Assembly: GCA_026392465.1 (NCBI GenBank)
Contig: JAPLCA010000013.1
Location: 62,001 to 126,000 of the forward strand
Source of the DNA: Propionibacteriales bacterium
GTDB taxonomy: Bacteria; Actinomycetota; Actinomycetes; Propionibacteriales; Nocardioidaceae
DNA length: 64,000 nt
Direction of reading: 5' to 3'
Shown: piece after piece, positions 44,877-54,030 of the stretch
Layout: each line of letters opens with the position of its first letter
How positions within the stretch are numbered: position 1 is the first letter of the stretch
Notes under the pieces: generated by a model
What the model saw: only the letters and a program-made list of their open reading frames with translations
Databases searched by the model: none
What the model was told of the DNA's origin: nothing
Program-made: the position numbers and the translations under genes

Positions 44877-46084
44877 GACTTGCGGCGGCGGACGGGTGGG
44901 ACGACGAGGTCCGGAACGGCTCGTTTCATGTACGCGTCGAAGTGCGGCACCGTGAACTCCGCGAGCCCGTGCTCGGGGGTGTAGAGCAGGCCCATGGAGA
45001 TCAGCTCGGCGCGCGTCGGGGCCACCTGCGGAGAGGTTCGCCCCATGCGCTCGGCGATGTCGGCGCTGCGCTGTGGACCAGGACCGAGGTCCGCCATGGC
45101 GCGGAGGTAGGTGCGCTGCATCTCCGTCGACCGGTCGAGTCGGACGCGGAAGAACGACGAGTCCAGCTTCGCCTCGTAGAGCTCGACTGCGTGCCGGACG
45201 TCGTCGACCCCGATCGTGGGCCCTTGGGCATGCGGCCAGATCGCATAGCCAAGTTCTTGGATGAAGTAGGGATAGCCCTCGGTGATCTCGACGGCAAGGT
45301 CGAGTGCGTCGGCGGTGAAGTCGGCCCCCTCGTCCTGGGCGGGCGCCTGGAAGGCGAGGCGCGCGTCGTCGGCGCCGAGGCTGCCGATGGCTGGGAGCTT
45401 GAAGAGCCGCTCGGCGTAGGACTTCGCGTCTCCTGCGAGCTCCGCGATCTGCGGGAGGCCAGCTCCGACGAGGGTGATGGGTACCTCGCGCTGGACCGTC
45501 TTGTGCAGACCGGTGATGAGAGCCTCGAGTTGCGGTGTGGCGAGGAACTGGATCTCGTCGATGAGCAGCACCACTCCTCGTGACTGCGCCTGGGCGGCTT
45601 CACCCAGGGCGACGAAGAGATCCGCTACGTCGAGGGCGAGGTTGCCGTGGTCGGCTCGACCTTCGGCCGGGGAGACGTCCATGCCCGCCGTGATGGCTCC
45701 GGACTCGTCCACGGTGACGGTGAAGGAGGAAAGCACCGAGGCTGCGGAACGAATCCTGTCGCTCCATCGTGCCTTGGGAGAGAGATCGAAGAGCGCGCGG
45801 CGCATCTGCAGCGCGATCTCGCGACGGAAGTCGTGGTCCGAGTGTTTGCGCATCTCCATCTCCACGACCACCCAGTCAGCCGCGAGCGCCTTCTTGCGGA
45901 ACTGGCCGAGCAGCGCGGTCTTGCCGACACCGCGAAGACCGGTGACGATCATCGACTGCTCGGTGCGTCCGCGCGCGAGGCGACCGAGCAAGAGCTCGAA
46001 GGAGGTCAGCTGGTCGTCGCGTCCGAGCATCACCTGTGGCTGCGCGCCGGCATTCGGTGTGTACGGGTTTCGGATGGGGTCCAC
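44873..46084 (-). CDS. AAA ATPase (Orc1/Cdc6-STAND-like) with C-terminal winged helix
   Basis: 403 aa. Walker A GLRGVGKTALLG (~50-61), Walker B GVVLLIDEIQFLA (~169-181), sensor region ITLVGAGLPQI (~201-211), then a winged helix at the C-terminus (SADIAERMGRTSPQVAPTRA, ~340-359; LLYTPEHGLAEFTVP). Such ATPases act in DNA-bound complexes and occur in defence and plasmid loci; the role here is unknown. AAAGGAG 7-8 nt before the GTG. Its promoter region overlaps a long palindrome (46105-46143). Confidence 0.8.
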   Translation of the reverse strand: MDPIRNPYTPNAGAQPQVMLGRDDQLTSFELLLGRLARGRTEQSMIVTGLRGVGKTALLGQFRKKALAADWVVVEMEMRKHSDHDFRREIALQMRRALFDLSPKARWSDRIRSAASVLSSFTVTVDESGAITAGMDVSPAEGRADHGNLALDVADLFVALGEAAQAQSRGVVLLIDEIQFLATPQLEALITGLHKTVQREVPITLVGAGLPQIAELAGDAKSYAERLFKLPAIGSLGADDARLAFQAPAQDEGADFTADALDLAVEITEGYPYFIQELGYAIWPHAQGPTIGVDDVRHAVELYEAKLDSSFFRVRLDRSTEMQRTYLRAMADLGPGPQRSADIAERMGRTSPQVAPTRAELISMGLLYTPEHGLAEFTVPHFDAYMKRAVPDLVVPPVRRRKS

Positions 46085-46104
46085 GAGCCGCGCTCCTTTC
46101 TCAT

Positions 46105-46143
46105 CTTAGGCAAGTTTATGTCATCGGCATAAACATGCCTAAG
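46105..46143. promoter_or_regulatory. Long palindromic operator-like element upstream of the AAA ATPase gene
   Basis: CTTAGGCAAGTTTATG (46105-46120) and CATAAACATGCCTAAG (46128-46143) are reverse complements with one mismatch, around TCATCGG. The A/T-rich arms differ from the GC-rich surroundings and lie 21 bp upstream of the ATPase start, over its probable promoter. Confidence 0.75.
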
Positions 46144-46227
46144 CTTGCTAACGGCTTGACGTGGCGGAGGAGAGGCGATGGACGGTCACGTGACCCTTCC
46201 CACCACCTCTTGCATAGATGAGGCTGT

Positions 46228-46246
46228 CCTAAGTTAGTGTGTCCTA
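46228..46246 (+). promoter_or_regulatory. Possible iron box (DtxR/IdeR-like) before the siderophore uptake operon
   Basis: Read on the minus strand, TAGGACACACTAACTTAGG shares the TAGG and CTAACnTA parts of the DtxR/IdeR consensus (about 12 of 19 positions by eye). It lies 22 bp before the binding-protein ATG, where an iron repressor would be expected. Weak match in the centre. Confidence 0.45.
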
Positions 46247-46267
46247 CGGCCTACGAGAGGACGTCAC

Positions 46268-47260
46268 ATGACCCTGCGCCCACGCTTCACCCTGCTCGCC
46301 GCCGCGGCAGCACTTCTGCTCGCCGGCTGCGGTTCCAGCTCGGGGGACGACGCAGCCTCCGGCGACGCCTGGACGTACGCATCCGGCGACGGCAAGACCT
46401 ACACCGCCGACGAGGTGCCGACGCGGATCATCGCGCAGGGCGAGGCCGCGGCCGCGCTCCTCGCGCACGGGATCAAGCCGGTCGGCATCTTCCTCAGCCA
46501 GCCGCTGAAGGACACCAAGTCGCTGCAGGGCGCCGACCTCGACGGCATCGAGATCCTCGGCGAGACGTGGGGCAAGATCGACGCCGAGAAGGCCGCGGCG
46601 CTCAAGCCTGACCTCATCGTCAGCGGCTACTGGACCACCGAGAAGGCCTACGGCGGTCTCGAGAACGGCGTCGAGGAGTCGAGCAAGAAGGTCGCGAAGC
46701 TCGCGCCCGTCGTCGGCCCCGTCGCCGACCAGTCCGTCGAGCAGATGCTCGACGGCTTCGAGGAGCTCTCCGGCTCCCTGGGCGCCGACCTCGACTCCGA
46801 GGAGATCGTGGCGGACAAGGAGGCGTTCGAGCAGGCGCGTGAGCGGTTCAAGACGACGGTCGCCGAGGCCGACGGCCTCACCGCGATGGGCGTCTCCCCG
46901 GCCGACGACATCCTCTACGTGGCCGTGCCGAAGCACTCGGCCGAGCTGGCCGACTTCGCCCGCTACGGTCTCGACATCATCGTGCCCGACTCCCCGGACC
47001 CCGACTTCTCCTACTGGGAGAACCTGTCGTGGGAGAACGCCGACAAGTACCAGCCCGACCTGGTCCTCATGGACGACCGCACGCTCGAGCAGAGCACGAA
47101 GACCGCCGAGAAGCAGCCGACGTGGCGCAAGATCAAGGCGGTCGAGGCCGGCGCGGTCACCCCCTGGCCCGCCTACTGGATCAGCACCTACCGCGACTAC
47201 GCCGATCAGCTCGACCAGCTCAGCGACGCCGTCGAGAAGGCCGACCCGGACCTCACGTGA
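46268..47260 (+). CDS. Iron-siderophore ABC transporter substrate-binding lipoprotein
   Basis: 330 aa. Lipoprotein signal with LLAGC (Cys ~21), Ser/Asp linker, then a helical-backbone periplasmic-binding fold (class III): VPTRIIAQGEAAAALLAHGI, LKPDLIVSGYWTTEKAY and WPAYWISTYRDYADQLDQL. Binds ferric siderophore or haem outside the membrane. GAGAGGA precedes the ATG by ~7 nt. First of four overlapping genes. Confidence 0.9.
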   Translation: MTLRPRFTLLAAAAALLLAGCGSSSGDDAASGDAWTYASGDGKTYTADEVPTRIIAQGEAAAALLAHGIKPVGIFLSQPLKDTKSLQGADLDGIEILGETWGKIDAEKAAALKPDLIVSGYWTTEKAYGGLENGVEESSKKVAKLAPVVGPVADQSVEQMLDGFEELSGSLGADLDSEEIVADKEAFEQARERFKTTVAEADGLTAMGVSPADDILYVAVPKHSAELADFARYGLDIIVPDSPDPDFSYWENLSWENADKYQPDLVLMDDRTLEQSTKTAEKQPTWRKIKAVEAGAVTPWPAYWISTYRDYADQLDQLSDAVEKADPDLT

Positions 47261-48312
47261 CCGCCACCGTCCAGCGTCTGCAGCACGTCGAGGCGCCCAC
47301 CCCGCGGCACCGCTCCACCGTGGGGCTGGGGCTCGGTGCCCTCGTGCTCCTCGGCGTGCTCGCCGTCGTGATGTTCGTCAGCATCACGATCGGTGCGCGC
47401 GGCGTCGGCCTGCACACCATCTGGACCGCGTTCACCGACTACGACCCGTCGTCCGCGGAGCAGACGGTCATCCGGGAGCTGCGCGTGCCCCGCACGCTGC
47501 TGGGCCTGCTGGTCGGCGCCGGCCTCGGGCTCGCGGGCGCCCTCCTACAGGGCGTCACACGCAACCCGCTCGCCGACCCCGGGATCATGGGCATCAACAT
47601 GGGTGCCGCCGCCGGCATCGTCGTCGCGGTCATGCTGTTCGACGGGATCAGCCAGTCCACGTCGGTGTGGGTCGGGTTCGCCGGTGCAGGCGTCGCGACC
47701 GTCGTGGTCTACGGCGTCGCATCGTTCGGCCGTGAGGGGGCGACGCCGGTCAAGCTCGCCCTCGCGGGCGCCGCGGTCAGCGCGTCGCTGTACTCCGTGA
47801 CCACCGGCGTCACGATGAGCGACCTGCAGGCGCTCAACGAGCTCCGCTTCTGGCAGGTCGGCTCGCTCAGCGGACGCTACCTGCCGGTGCTGTCGCAGAC
47901 GTGGCCGTTCCTCGTCGCCGGCATCGCCGTCGCCCTGCTGATGGGTCGCTCCCTCAATGGGCTCGCCCTGGGCGACGACCTCGCCGTCGCCCTCGGCCAG
48001 CGCGTGCGCCTGACCCGCGTCGTCGTGTTCGTGACCGTCGCGCTGCTCGGCGGCGCCGCGACCGCCGCCTGCGGGCCGATCGTGTTCGTCGGGCTCGTCG
48101 TCCCGCACATCGCCCGCGCCCTGTGCGGCCCCGACTACCGCTGGATCCTGCCGTACACGTTCCTGCTGAGCCCGATCATCCTGCTCTGCGCCGACGTGCT
48201 CGGGCGCGTGCTCGTCAGCCCCAGCGAGCTGCAGGTGGGTGTGGTACTCGGCGTCGTCGGCGCGCCGGCCTTCATCCTGCTGGTCCGACGCAAGGACCTG
48301 GCGCAGCTGTGA
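47257..48312 (+). CDS. FecCD-family iron ABC permease, first subunit
   Basis: 351 aa, about ten membrane helices. ELRVPRTLLGLLVGAGLGLA (~69-88), QGVTRNPLADPGIMGI (~94-109) and CGPIVFVGLVVPHIAR (~272-287) are signature FecCD motifs. GTG overlaps the upstream TGA (GTGA). Pairs with the next permease as a heterodimer. Confidence 0.93.
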   Translation: MTATVQRLQHVEAPTPRHRSTVGLGLGALVLLGVLAVVMFVSITIGARGVGLHTIWTAFTDYDPSSAEQTVIRELRVPRTLLGLLVGAGLGLAGALLQGVTRNPLADPGIMGINMGAAAGIVVAVMLFDGISQSTSVWVGFAGAGVATVVVYGVASFGREGATPVKLALAGAAVSASLYSVTTGVTMSDLQALNELRFWQVGSLSGRYLPVLSQTWPFLVAGIAVALLMGRSLNGLALGDDLAVALGQRVRLTRVVVFVTVALLGGAATAACGPIVFVGLVVPHIARALCGPDYRWILPYTFLLSPIILLCADVLGRVLVSPSELQVGVVLGVVGAPAFILLVRRKDLAQL

Positions 48313-49352
48313 GCATCGTCGAGACGCCGCTGCGGCGTGCCGTCCGCGCGCAACGTCGCGCCCACCGCGCCCGCACCACGACCATCACCCTCGTGCTCGT
48401 CGCGGTGACCTTCGCGCTCTTCGTCGGCACGATGATGATCGGCAGCTACGTCCTGTCGCCGTGGGAGGTCATCGGCAGCGCGTTCCGGCTCACCGACGAC
48501 CCCAGCGTCGACTTCATCGTCCTCGACCTGCGCCTCCCCACGGCGGCGACCGCGCTCGGATCCGGTCTGGCGCTCGGCGTGGCGGGCCTGGTGTTCCAGC
48601 GGCTGCTCGCCAACCCGCTCGCCTCGCCCGACTTCGTCGGCATCTCCGGCGGCGCGAGCCTCTTCGCGGTCTCGGCGATCCTGTTCACGGGGTGGGGCGC
48701 CGTCACGACGTCGGCGATGGCGCTGCTGGGGGCGCTGCTGGCCTCGATCGCGATCTACCTGCTCGCGTGGCGCGGCGGCATCACCGGCTACCGCTTCATC
48801 CTCGTCGGCATCGGCCTCTCCCAGCTGTTCACCGCGCTCACCGGCTACGTCATCGCCCGCGCCGACCTCAACGACGCGCGGGAGGCCATGACCTGGCTGG
48901 TCGGCTCCGTCGGCTCTGCCGGACCGTTCGAGCTGCGCACCCTGCTGGTCGCCGTGGCCGTGCTCCTGCCCGTCGCCTTCGTCCTCTCGCGCCGGCTCGG
49001 CGCGCTCGAGCTCGGCGACGACGCGGCGTCGGCCCTCGGCGTCCGGGTCGAGCGCTCGCGGCTGGGCCTGCTGGCGCTCTCGGTCGTGCTCGTCGCGCTC
49101 GCGACGGCCGCGGCCGGACCGCTGTCGTTCGTCGCCCTCATCGCAGGCCCCATCGCGGTCCGGCTGGTCGGCAACGCCGCGAGCCTGCCGGCGGCGGCGT
49201 TCGTCGGCGCCATCATCGTGCTCACGGCCGACCTCGTCGCCCAGCACGCACTGCCGGTCGCGCTGCCCACCGGCGTCGTCACCGGTGCCGTCGGCGCGCC
49301 GTACCTCATCTGGCTGCTCGCCACCGTCAACCGGGAAGGACGCGGAGGATGA
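48309..49352 (+). CDS. FecCD-family iron ABC permease, second subunit
   Basis: 347 aa with FecCD motifs LDLRLPTAATALGSGLALGV (~73-92), FQRLLANPLASPDFVGISGG (~96-115) and AGPLSFVALIAGPIA (~274-288; the coupling helix carries IAGPIA where many members have VPHIAR). GTG start overlaps the previous stop (GTGA). N-terminal ~25 residues are arginine-rich. Confidence 0.93.
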   Translation: MSIVETPLRRAVRAQRRAHRARTTTITLVLVAVTFALFVGTMMIGSYVLSPWEVIGSAFRLTDDPSVDFIVLDLRLPTAATALGSGLALGVAGLVFQRLLANPLASPDFVGISGGASLFAVSAILFTGWGAVTTSAMALLGALLASIAIYLLAWRGGITGYRFILVGIGLSQLFTALTGYVIARADLNDAREAMTWLVGSVGSAGPFELRTLLVAVAVLLPVAFVLSRRLGALELGDDAASALGVRVERSRLGLLALSVVLVALATAAAGPLSFVALIAGPIAVRLVGNAASLPAAAFVGAIIVLTADLVAQHALPVALPTGVVTGAVGAPYLIWLLATVNREGRGG

Positions 49353-50215
49353 CCGACCGCACCAGCGACCGTCTGCAGGACGACAGGACCCACGACCTCA
49401 GGGCCGAGGACCTCACCCTCGGCTACGCCGACACCGACGTCGTGTCGCACCTGGACGTCCAGGTGCCGCCCGGCCAGGTCACGGTGATCGTCGGCGCGAA
49501 CGCCTGCGGGAAGTCGACGCTGCTGCGCGGTCTCGCCCGGCTGCTCAAGCCGCGCACCGGCACGGTCCTGCTCGACGGCACGTCGGTGCACGACCAGCGC
49601 CCCACCGACGTGGCACGCGTCGTGGGACTGCTGCCGCAGACGCCGGTCGCCCCCGACGGGATCACGGTCGCCGACCTGGTCGGCCGGGGTCGCTACCCGC
49701 ACCAGGGCTGGTTCCGGCGGTGGAGCGCGGAGGACGACGCGGCCGTGGCACAGGCGCTGGAGGCCACCGGCACCGCCGAGCTCGCCGACCGGCAGATCAC
49801 GGCGCTCTCGGGCGGCCAGCGGCAGCGGGTGTGGGTGGCGATGGCGCTCGCGCAGGACACCGACCTGCTGCTGCTCGACGAGCCCACCACCTACCTCGAC
49901 ATCAACCACCAGGTGGAGCTGCTCGACCTGCTCACCGACCTCAACCGCGAGCACGGCAAGACCATCGCGATGGTCCTGCACGACCTCAACCTCGCGTTCC
50001 GCTACGCCGACCACATCATCGCGATGAAGCACGGCGCGATCGTCACGCAGGGGCGCCCGGCCGACGTCATCGACGCCGACGTCGTCGAGGACGTCTTCGG
50101 CCTGGCCTGCCAGGTGGTGCCCGACCCGGTCAGCGGCACGCCGCTCGTGGTGCCGCGCAGCCGCCACCACGTGCGTGCGCTGACGTCGGAGGCGGAGTCG
50201 CCGGCGGCCGTCTGA
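49349..50215 (+). CDS. Iron-siderophore ABC transporter ATP-binding protein
   Basis: 288 aa. Walker A GANACGKST (~49-57), signature LSGGQRQR (~149-156), Walker B LLLLDEPTTYLDINHQ (~168-183), H-loop VLHDLNLAF. Energises the FecCD pair; FepC/FhuC-like. ATG overlaps the previous stop (ATGA). Ends the operon. Confidence 0.94.
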   Translation: MTDRTSDRLQDDRTHDLRAEDLTLGYADTDVVSHLDVQVPPGQVTVIVGANACGKSTLLRGLARLLKPRTGTVLLDGTSVHDQRPTDVARVVGLLPQTPVAPDGITVADLVGRGRYPHQGWFRRWSAEDDAAVAQALEATGTAELADRQITALSGGQRQRVWVAMALAQDTDLLLLDEPTTYLDINHQVELLDLLTDLNREHGKTIAMVLHDLNLAFRYADHIIAMKHGAIVTQGRPADVIDADVVEDVFGLACQVVPDPVSGTPLVVPRSRHHVRALTSEAESPAAV

Positions 50216-50267
50216 CGTTCGCCTGCTCTCCACCCGATCGTCATGCGACGGGCCTAGCGTCGCGCGC

Positions 50268-50933
50268 ATGCCTGGACTCCGTGAACGTCTCGCCCGGCGG
50301 ATCTGGACGCCCCCGCCCCCGCCGCGTGACCCGGAGCTGGTCGAGCTCGACCGGCTCCGCGACGAGTGGAAGCAGGGTCCGGTGCGCGACGAGCGCATCA
50401 ACGAGCACCTCGCCCTCGTGCTCGAGAAGGCGGGTGTCACGGGTGGTCGGGTGCTCGAGATCGGTGGCCGCGCCCACCCACGGGACCGCGTGTTCGACGC
50501 GGAGCGTTTCGAGTACCTGAACCTCGACCTCGCCGAGACGGGGCCGGGCGTCATCCTCGGCGACATCACGCACTGCCCCGAGATCGCGGACGGCTCGTTC
50601 GACGTGGTGCTCAGCGTCGACGTGTTCGAGCACATCGACCGGCCCTGGCTCGCGGGCGAGGAGATCGTGCGGATCCTGCGACCCGGCGGCCTCGTGTACA
50701 CCTCGACGCTGTTCAGCTGGCGCTACCACCCGTGCCCGATCGACTACTGGCGGTACACCCCCGAGGCGCTCGAGTCGCTGATGCGCGGCACCGAGACCCT
50801 CGACATGGGCTTCGATACCACCGAGCGTCGTCGCGACGTGCGCAAGAAGGCCGCGGAGGACCCGATGCCCTACGACGCGCTCGGTGGCTGGCGCGAGAAC
50901 GTCCGCGTGTTCCACGCAGGCGTCAAGCGCTAG
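50268..50933 (+). CDS. Class I SAM-dependent methyltransferase
   Basis: 221 aa. Motif I VLEIGGRAHP (~62-71), acidic motif II NLDLAE, and SFDVVLSVDVFEHIDRPWLA (~105-124) with RPGGLVYTSTLFSWRYH are typical of methyltransferase_11 proteins. Substrate unknown. TAGCGT lies 7 nt before the ATG (leaderless type). The last 4 bp overlap the convergent permease gene. Confidence 0.88.
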   Translation: MPGLRERLARRIWTPPPPPRDPELVELDRLRDEWKQGPVRDERINEHLALVLEKAGVTGGRVLEIGGRAHPRDRVFDAERFEYLNLDLAETGPGVILGDITHCPEIADGSFDVVLSVDVFEHIDRPWLAGEEIVRILRPGGLVYTSTLFSWRYHPCPIDYWRYTPEALESLMRGTETLDMGFDTTERRRDVRKKAAEDPMPYDALGGWRENVRVFHAGVKR

Positions 50934-52402
50934 GCCCTGCCGGCCGCCTGGTCGATCCCCAGCCGCGAGTGGCGGCGTCCGTACACGAAGTAGAGGACGA
51001 CGCCGAGCACCATCCAGACACCGAAGCGCAGCCACGTCTCGACCGACAGGTTGACCATCAGCCACGCGCACGCCGCGATCGACAGGATCGGGATGATCGG
51101 CACGAGCGGCACGCGGAAGGCGCGGTCGAGCTCGGGGCGGGTGCGGCGCAGGACGATCACGCCGGCCGAGACCACCACGAAGGCGAACAGCGTGCCGATC
51201 GAGACCAGCTTGCTGAGCTCGTCGAGCGGGACGAAACCGGCGAGCACGGCCACGAACGCACCCGTGATGATCGTGATCTTGTAGGGCGTGCCGAAGCGGG
51301 GGTGCACCTTCGCGAGCCCCTGCGGCAGCAGACCGTCGCGGGCCATGGCGAACAGCACGCGCGCCTGCCCGAGCATGAGCACGAGCACGACGGTGGTCAG
51401 CCCCGCGACGGCGCCGACGGAGATGATCTTGCTGGCCCACTCCAGGCCGTTGGCCGAGAACGCGGCGGCGAGCGGCGCGCCCGTGTTCATGCGGTCGTCG
51501 CTGTACTTGAGCATGCCGGTGACGACGAACGCGACGGCCGCGTACAGCACGGTGACGATCGCGAGGGAGCCGATGATGCCGCGGGGCATGTCACGCTGCG
51601 GGTTCTTGGTCTCCTCCGCCGAGGTCGCCACGATGTCGAAGCCGATGAAGGCGAAGAACACGACCGACGCGGCGGCGATGATGCCGTAGATGCCGAAGAC
51701 AGTGGGCTCGATGCCGAAGATGGACTGCAGCAGCGTCGAGTCGAGGCCGGAGCCGACGTCCTTCGGGTCCGCGGGCTGCGAGCCGGGCACGAAGGGGCTG
51801 AGGTTGGCGGCCTTGACGAAGAACAGGCCGGCCACGATGACGAACAGCACGACGGCGACCTTCACGACCACGAGCACGCCCGTGAACCGGCCGGACAGCT
51901 TGGTGCCGAAGACCGCGAGCGTGGTCAGGCCGACGACGATGGCGATGGCGGCGATGTCGGGCAGCGCGTCGCCGCCGGCGAGCCACGACGGCAGGTCGAA
52001 CAGCTCCTGCAGGTACGCCGACCAGCCCCGCGACACGACGGCCGCGCCGAGCGCGAGCTCGAGCACCAGGTCCCAGCCGATGATCCAGGCGATGAACTCG
52101 CCCAGCGTCGCGTAGGAGAACGTGTAGGCGCTGCCCGCCACGGGCACCGTCGACGCGAACTCCGCATAGCAGAGGGCGGCCAGGCCGCACACGACGCCGG
52201 CGATCACGAAGGACAGCACGATGGCCGGGCCGGCGTTCTTGTGCGCCTCCTGGCCGGTCAGCACGAAGATGCCCGTGCCGATCATGACGCCCACGCCGAA
52301 GACCGTGAGGTCCCAGGCGGAGAGGTCCTTCTTCAGGCGGTGGTCGGGCTCGTCGGTCTCGGCGATCGACCGTTCGACGGTCTTCGTGCGGAAGAGGCTC
52401 AC
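50930..52402 (-). CDS. APC-family amino acid permease (cationic amino acid transporter type)
   Basis: 490 aa, about 12 membrane helices. LSAWDLTVFGVGVMIGTGIF (~28-47) is the conserved first helix of the CAT-like APC transporters, and ARVLFAMARDGLLP is the signature loop. Starts SLFRTKTVERSIAE from GTG 52402, matching relatives; a GTG five codons upstream (52417) is possible. Moves amino acids by proton-coupled uptake or exchange. Confidence 0.9.
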   Translation of the reverse strand: MSLFRTKTVERSIAETDEPDHRLKKDLSAWDLTVFGVGVMIGTGIFVLTGQEAHKNAGPAIVLSFVIAGVVCGLAALCYAEFASTVPVAGSAYTFSYATLGEFIAWIIGWDLVLELALGAAVVSRGWSAYLQELFDLPSWLAGGDALPDIAAIAIVVGLTTLAVFGTKLSGRFTGVLVVVKVAVVLFVIVAGLFFVKAANLSPFVPGSQPADPKDVGSGLDSTLLQSIFGIEPTVFGIYGIIAAASVVFFAFIGFDIVATSAEETKNPQRDMPRGIIGSLAIVTVLYAAVAFVVTGMLKYSDDRMNTGAPLAAAFSANGLEWASKIISVGAVAGLTTVVLVLMLGQARVLFAMARDGLLPQGLAKVHPRFGTPYKITIITGAFVAVLAGFVPLDELSKLVSIGTLFAFVVVSAGVIVLRRTRPELDRAFRVPLVPIIPILSIAACAWLMVNLSVETWLRFGVWMVLGVVLYFVYGRRHSRLGIDQAAGRA

Positions 52403-52471
52403 CGAAGGATCGTGCACCCGGCCGCGGTGTGACGCAAATTTCCCGGTCCGCCCCCGTGACCGCCGTCCGTC

Positions 52472-53980
52472 CTAGCGGCGGCGCCTGAAGCCGTGGTGGG
52501 CCTTCGTCGGCTCGCCCCGCTCGAGCCGCTCCGCCGCCTGCGCGATGTTGCGCTGCATCGAGCCGAACACGATGCCGTGGAACGGCCAGACCGCCCACCA
52601 GTACGCGTGGCCCAGCAGACCGCGCGGGTGGAAGAGCGCACGGTGGTGGAACGTGGTCGTGCCGCCGTCGGTGGAGCCCACCTGCAGCTCCAGCCAGGCC
52701 AGGCCCGGGACCCGCATCTCCGCCCGCAGCCGCAGGAACGTGCTGTCGTCGGTGGCCTCGACGCGCCAGAAGTCGAGCGCGTCGCCGACCACGAGGTCCC
52801 GGTCGTTGCGTCGACCGCGCCGCAGCCCGGGACCGCCCACGAGCCGGTCCATGAGACCGCGGATCCACCAGGCGAGCGGCCAGGAGTACCAGCCGTTGCG
52901 CCCGCCGATGCCCTCGATGATCGTCCAGAGCGACTCCGGGGACGCGTCGACCTCACGGGTCCGCTCGTCCTTGTACAACGAGCCGCCCGCCCAGTCGGGG
53001 TCCGACGGCAGGGGCTCCGACGGTGCGCCGGCGGTCGCCGCCGACGACCAGCGCGTGGGCACGTCGAGGTCCTGGATCTTGGTGAGCGCCAGCTCGACGG
53101 CGCGGTCGAAGCCGATCAGTCCGTCGGGCGGGTCGGGCACGTACTGCGCGACGTCCTTCTCCGAGGCGACGACCGTGTTCTTCAGCGACTCCACGAGCGG
53201 TCGGGCGATGCTCGCGGGCACGGGGGTGATGATGCCGACCCAGTGGCTGGACAGGGTCGGTGACAGCACGGGCACCTTGAGCACCGTGCGCCGCGGGAGC
53301 CCGGCGACCTTCGCGTAGCGCTGCATCATCTCGAGGTAGGTCAGCACGTCGGGGCCGCCGATGTCGAAGCGGCGGTTCACGTCCGACGGCATGTCGGCGC
53401 TGCCGACGAGGTAGCGCAGCACGTCGCGGACGGCGATCGGCTGGATCCGGGTGCTCACCCAGCGCGGCGTCACCATCGCCGGCAGTCGTTCGGTCAGGTA
53501 CCGCAGCATCTCGAACGACGCCGAGCCCGAGCCGATGACGACGCCAGCCTGCAGCACGGTCGTCGGCACGCCCGACTCGAGGAGGACGTCGCCCACCTGC
53601 TGGCGCGAGAGGAGGTGCTCGCTGAGCTCCTCGCCCTCGGGCACCATGCCGCCGAGGTAGACGATGCGTCGCACGCCGGCGTCCTTCGCGGCGCGGGCGA
53701 ACGACTCGGCGATGCGTCGCTCGGTCTCCACGAAGTCGTCGCCGGTGCCGATCGAGTGCAGCAGGTAGTAGAGGACGTCGACGCCCTGCATCGCGCGGCG
53801 CACGTCGTCGTCGGACGTGGCGTCGCCGGGGACGATCTCGACGCGGTCGGCCCAGTCGTGCGCCTCGGCCTTCTCGGGGCTGCGGACGAGGACGCGGACG
53901 TCGTGTCCCGCGTCGAGCAGCGGGGGCACGAGGCGTCCGCCGACGTAGCCGGTCGAACCGGTGACGAGCGAGAGGGTCAT
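52472..53980 (-). CDS. NAD(P)-binding epimerase-like / DUF2867 fusion protein
   Basis: 502 aa. N-terminal Rossmann domain, LVTGSTGYVGGRLVPPLLDAG (GxxGxxG; residues ~5-25, shown from ~5), of the NAD(P)H-binding atypical SDR type (~1-310), then DUF2867, an SRPBCC-like domain (~330-490, GDALDFWRVEA, ELQVGSTDGG). This fusion is common in bacteria and of unknown role. GGAGG lies close to the ATG. Confidence 0.88.
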   Translation of the reverse strand: MTLSLVTGSTGYVGGRLVPPLLDAGHDVRVLVRSPEKAEAHDWADRVEIVPGDATSDDDVRRAMQGVDVLYYLLHSIGTGDDFVETERRIAESFARAAKDAGVRRIVYLGGMVPEGEELSEHLLSRQQVGDVLLESGVPTTVLQAGVVIGSGSASFEMLRYLTERLPAMVTPRWVSTRIQPIAVRDVLRYLVGSADMPSDVNRRFDIGGPDVLTYLEMMQRYAKVAGLPRRTVLKVPVLSPTLSSHWVGIITPVPASIARPLVESLKNTVVASEKDVAQYVPDPPDGLIGFDRAVELALTKIQDLDVPTRWSSAATAGAPSEPLPSDPDWAGGSLYKDERTREVDASPESLWTIIEGIGGRNGWYSWPLAWWIRGLMDRLVGGPGLRRGRRNDRDLVVGDALDFWRVEATDDSTFLRLRAEMRVPGLAWLELQVGSTDGGTTTFHHRALFHPRGLLGHAYWWAVWPFHGIVFGSMQRNIAQAAERLERGEPTKAHHGFRRRR

Positions 53981-54030
53981 GCCTCCATCGTCGGCGAGCC
54001 GACAGGTCGGGGCATCCCGAGTCGGTGCGG

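Noticed and set aside
35230-46250. Integrated plasmid, phage or IS-borne island
   Set aside because: No integrase, transposase, tRNA-end attachment repeat or phage structural gene is present in or beside the region.
46085-46267. Cobalamin riboswitch before the FecCD operon
   Set aside because: The leader is too short and shows no B12-box-like sequence; the substrate-binding protein looks ferric-siderophore type.
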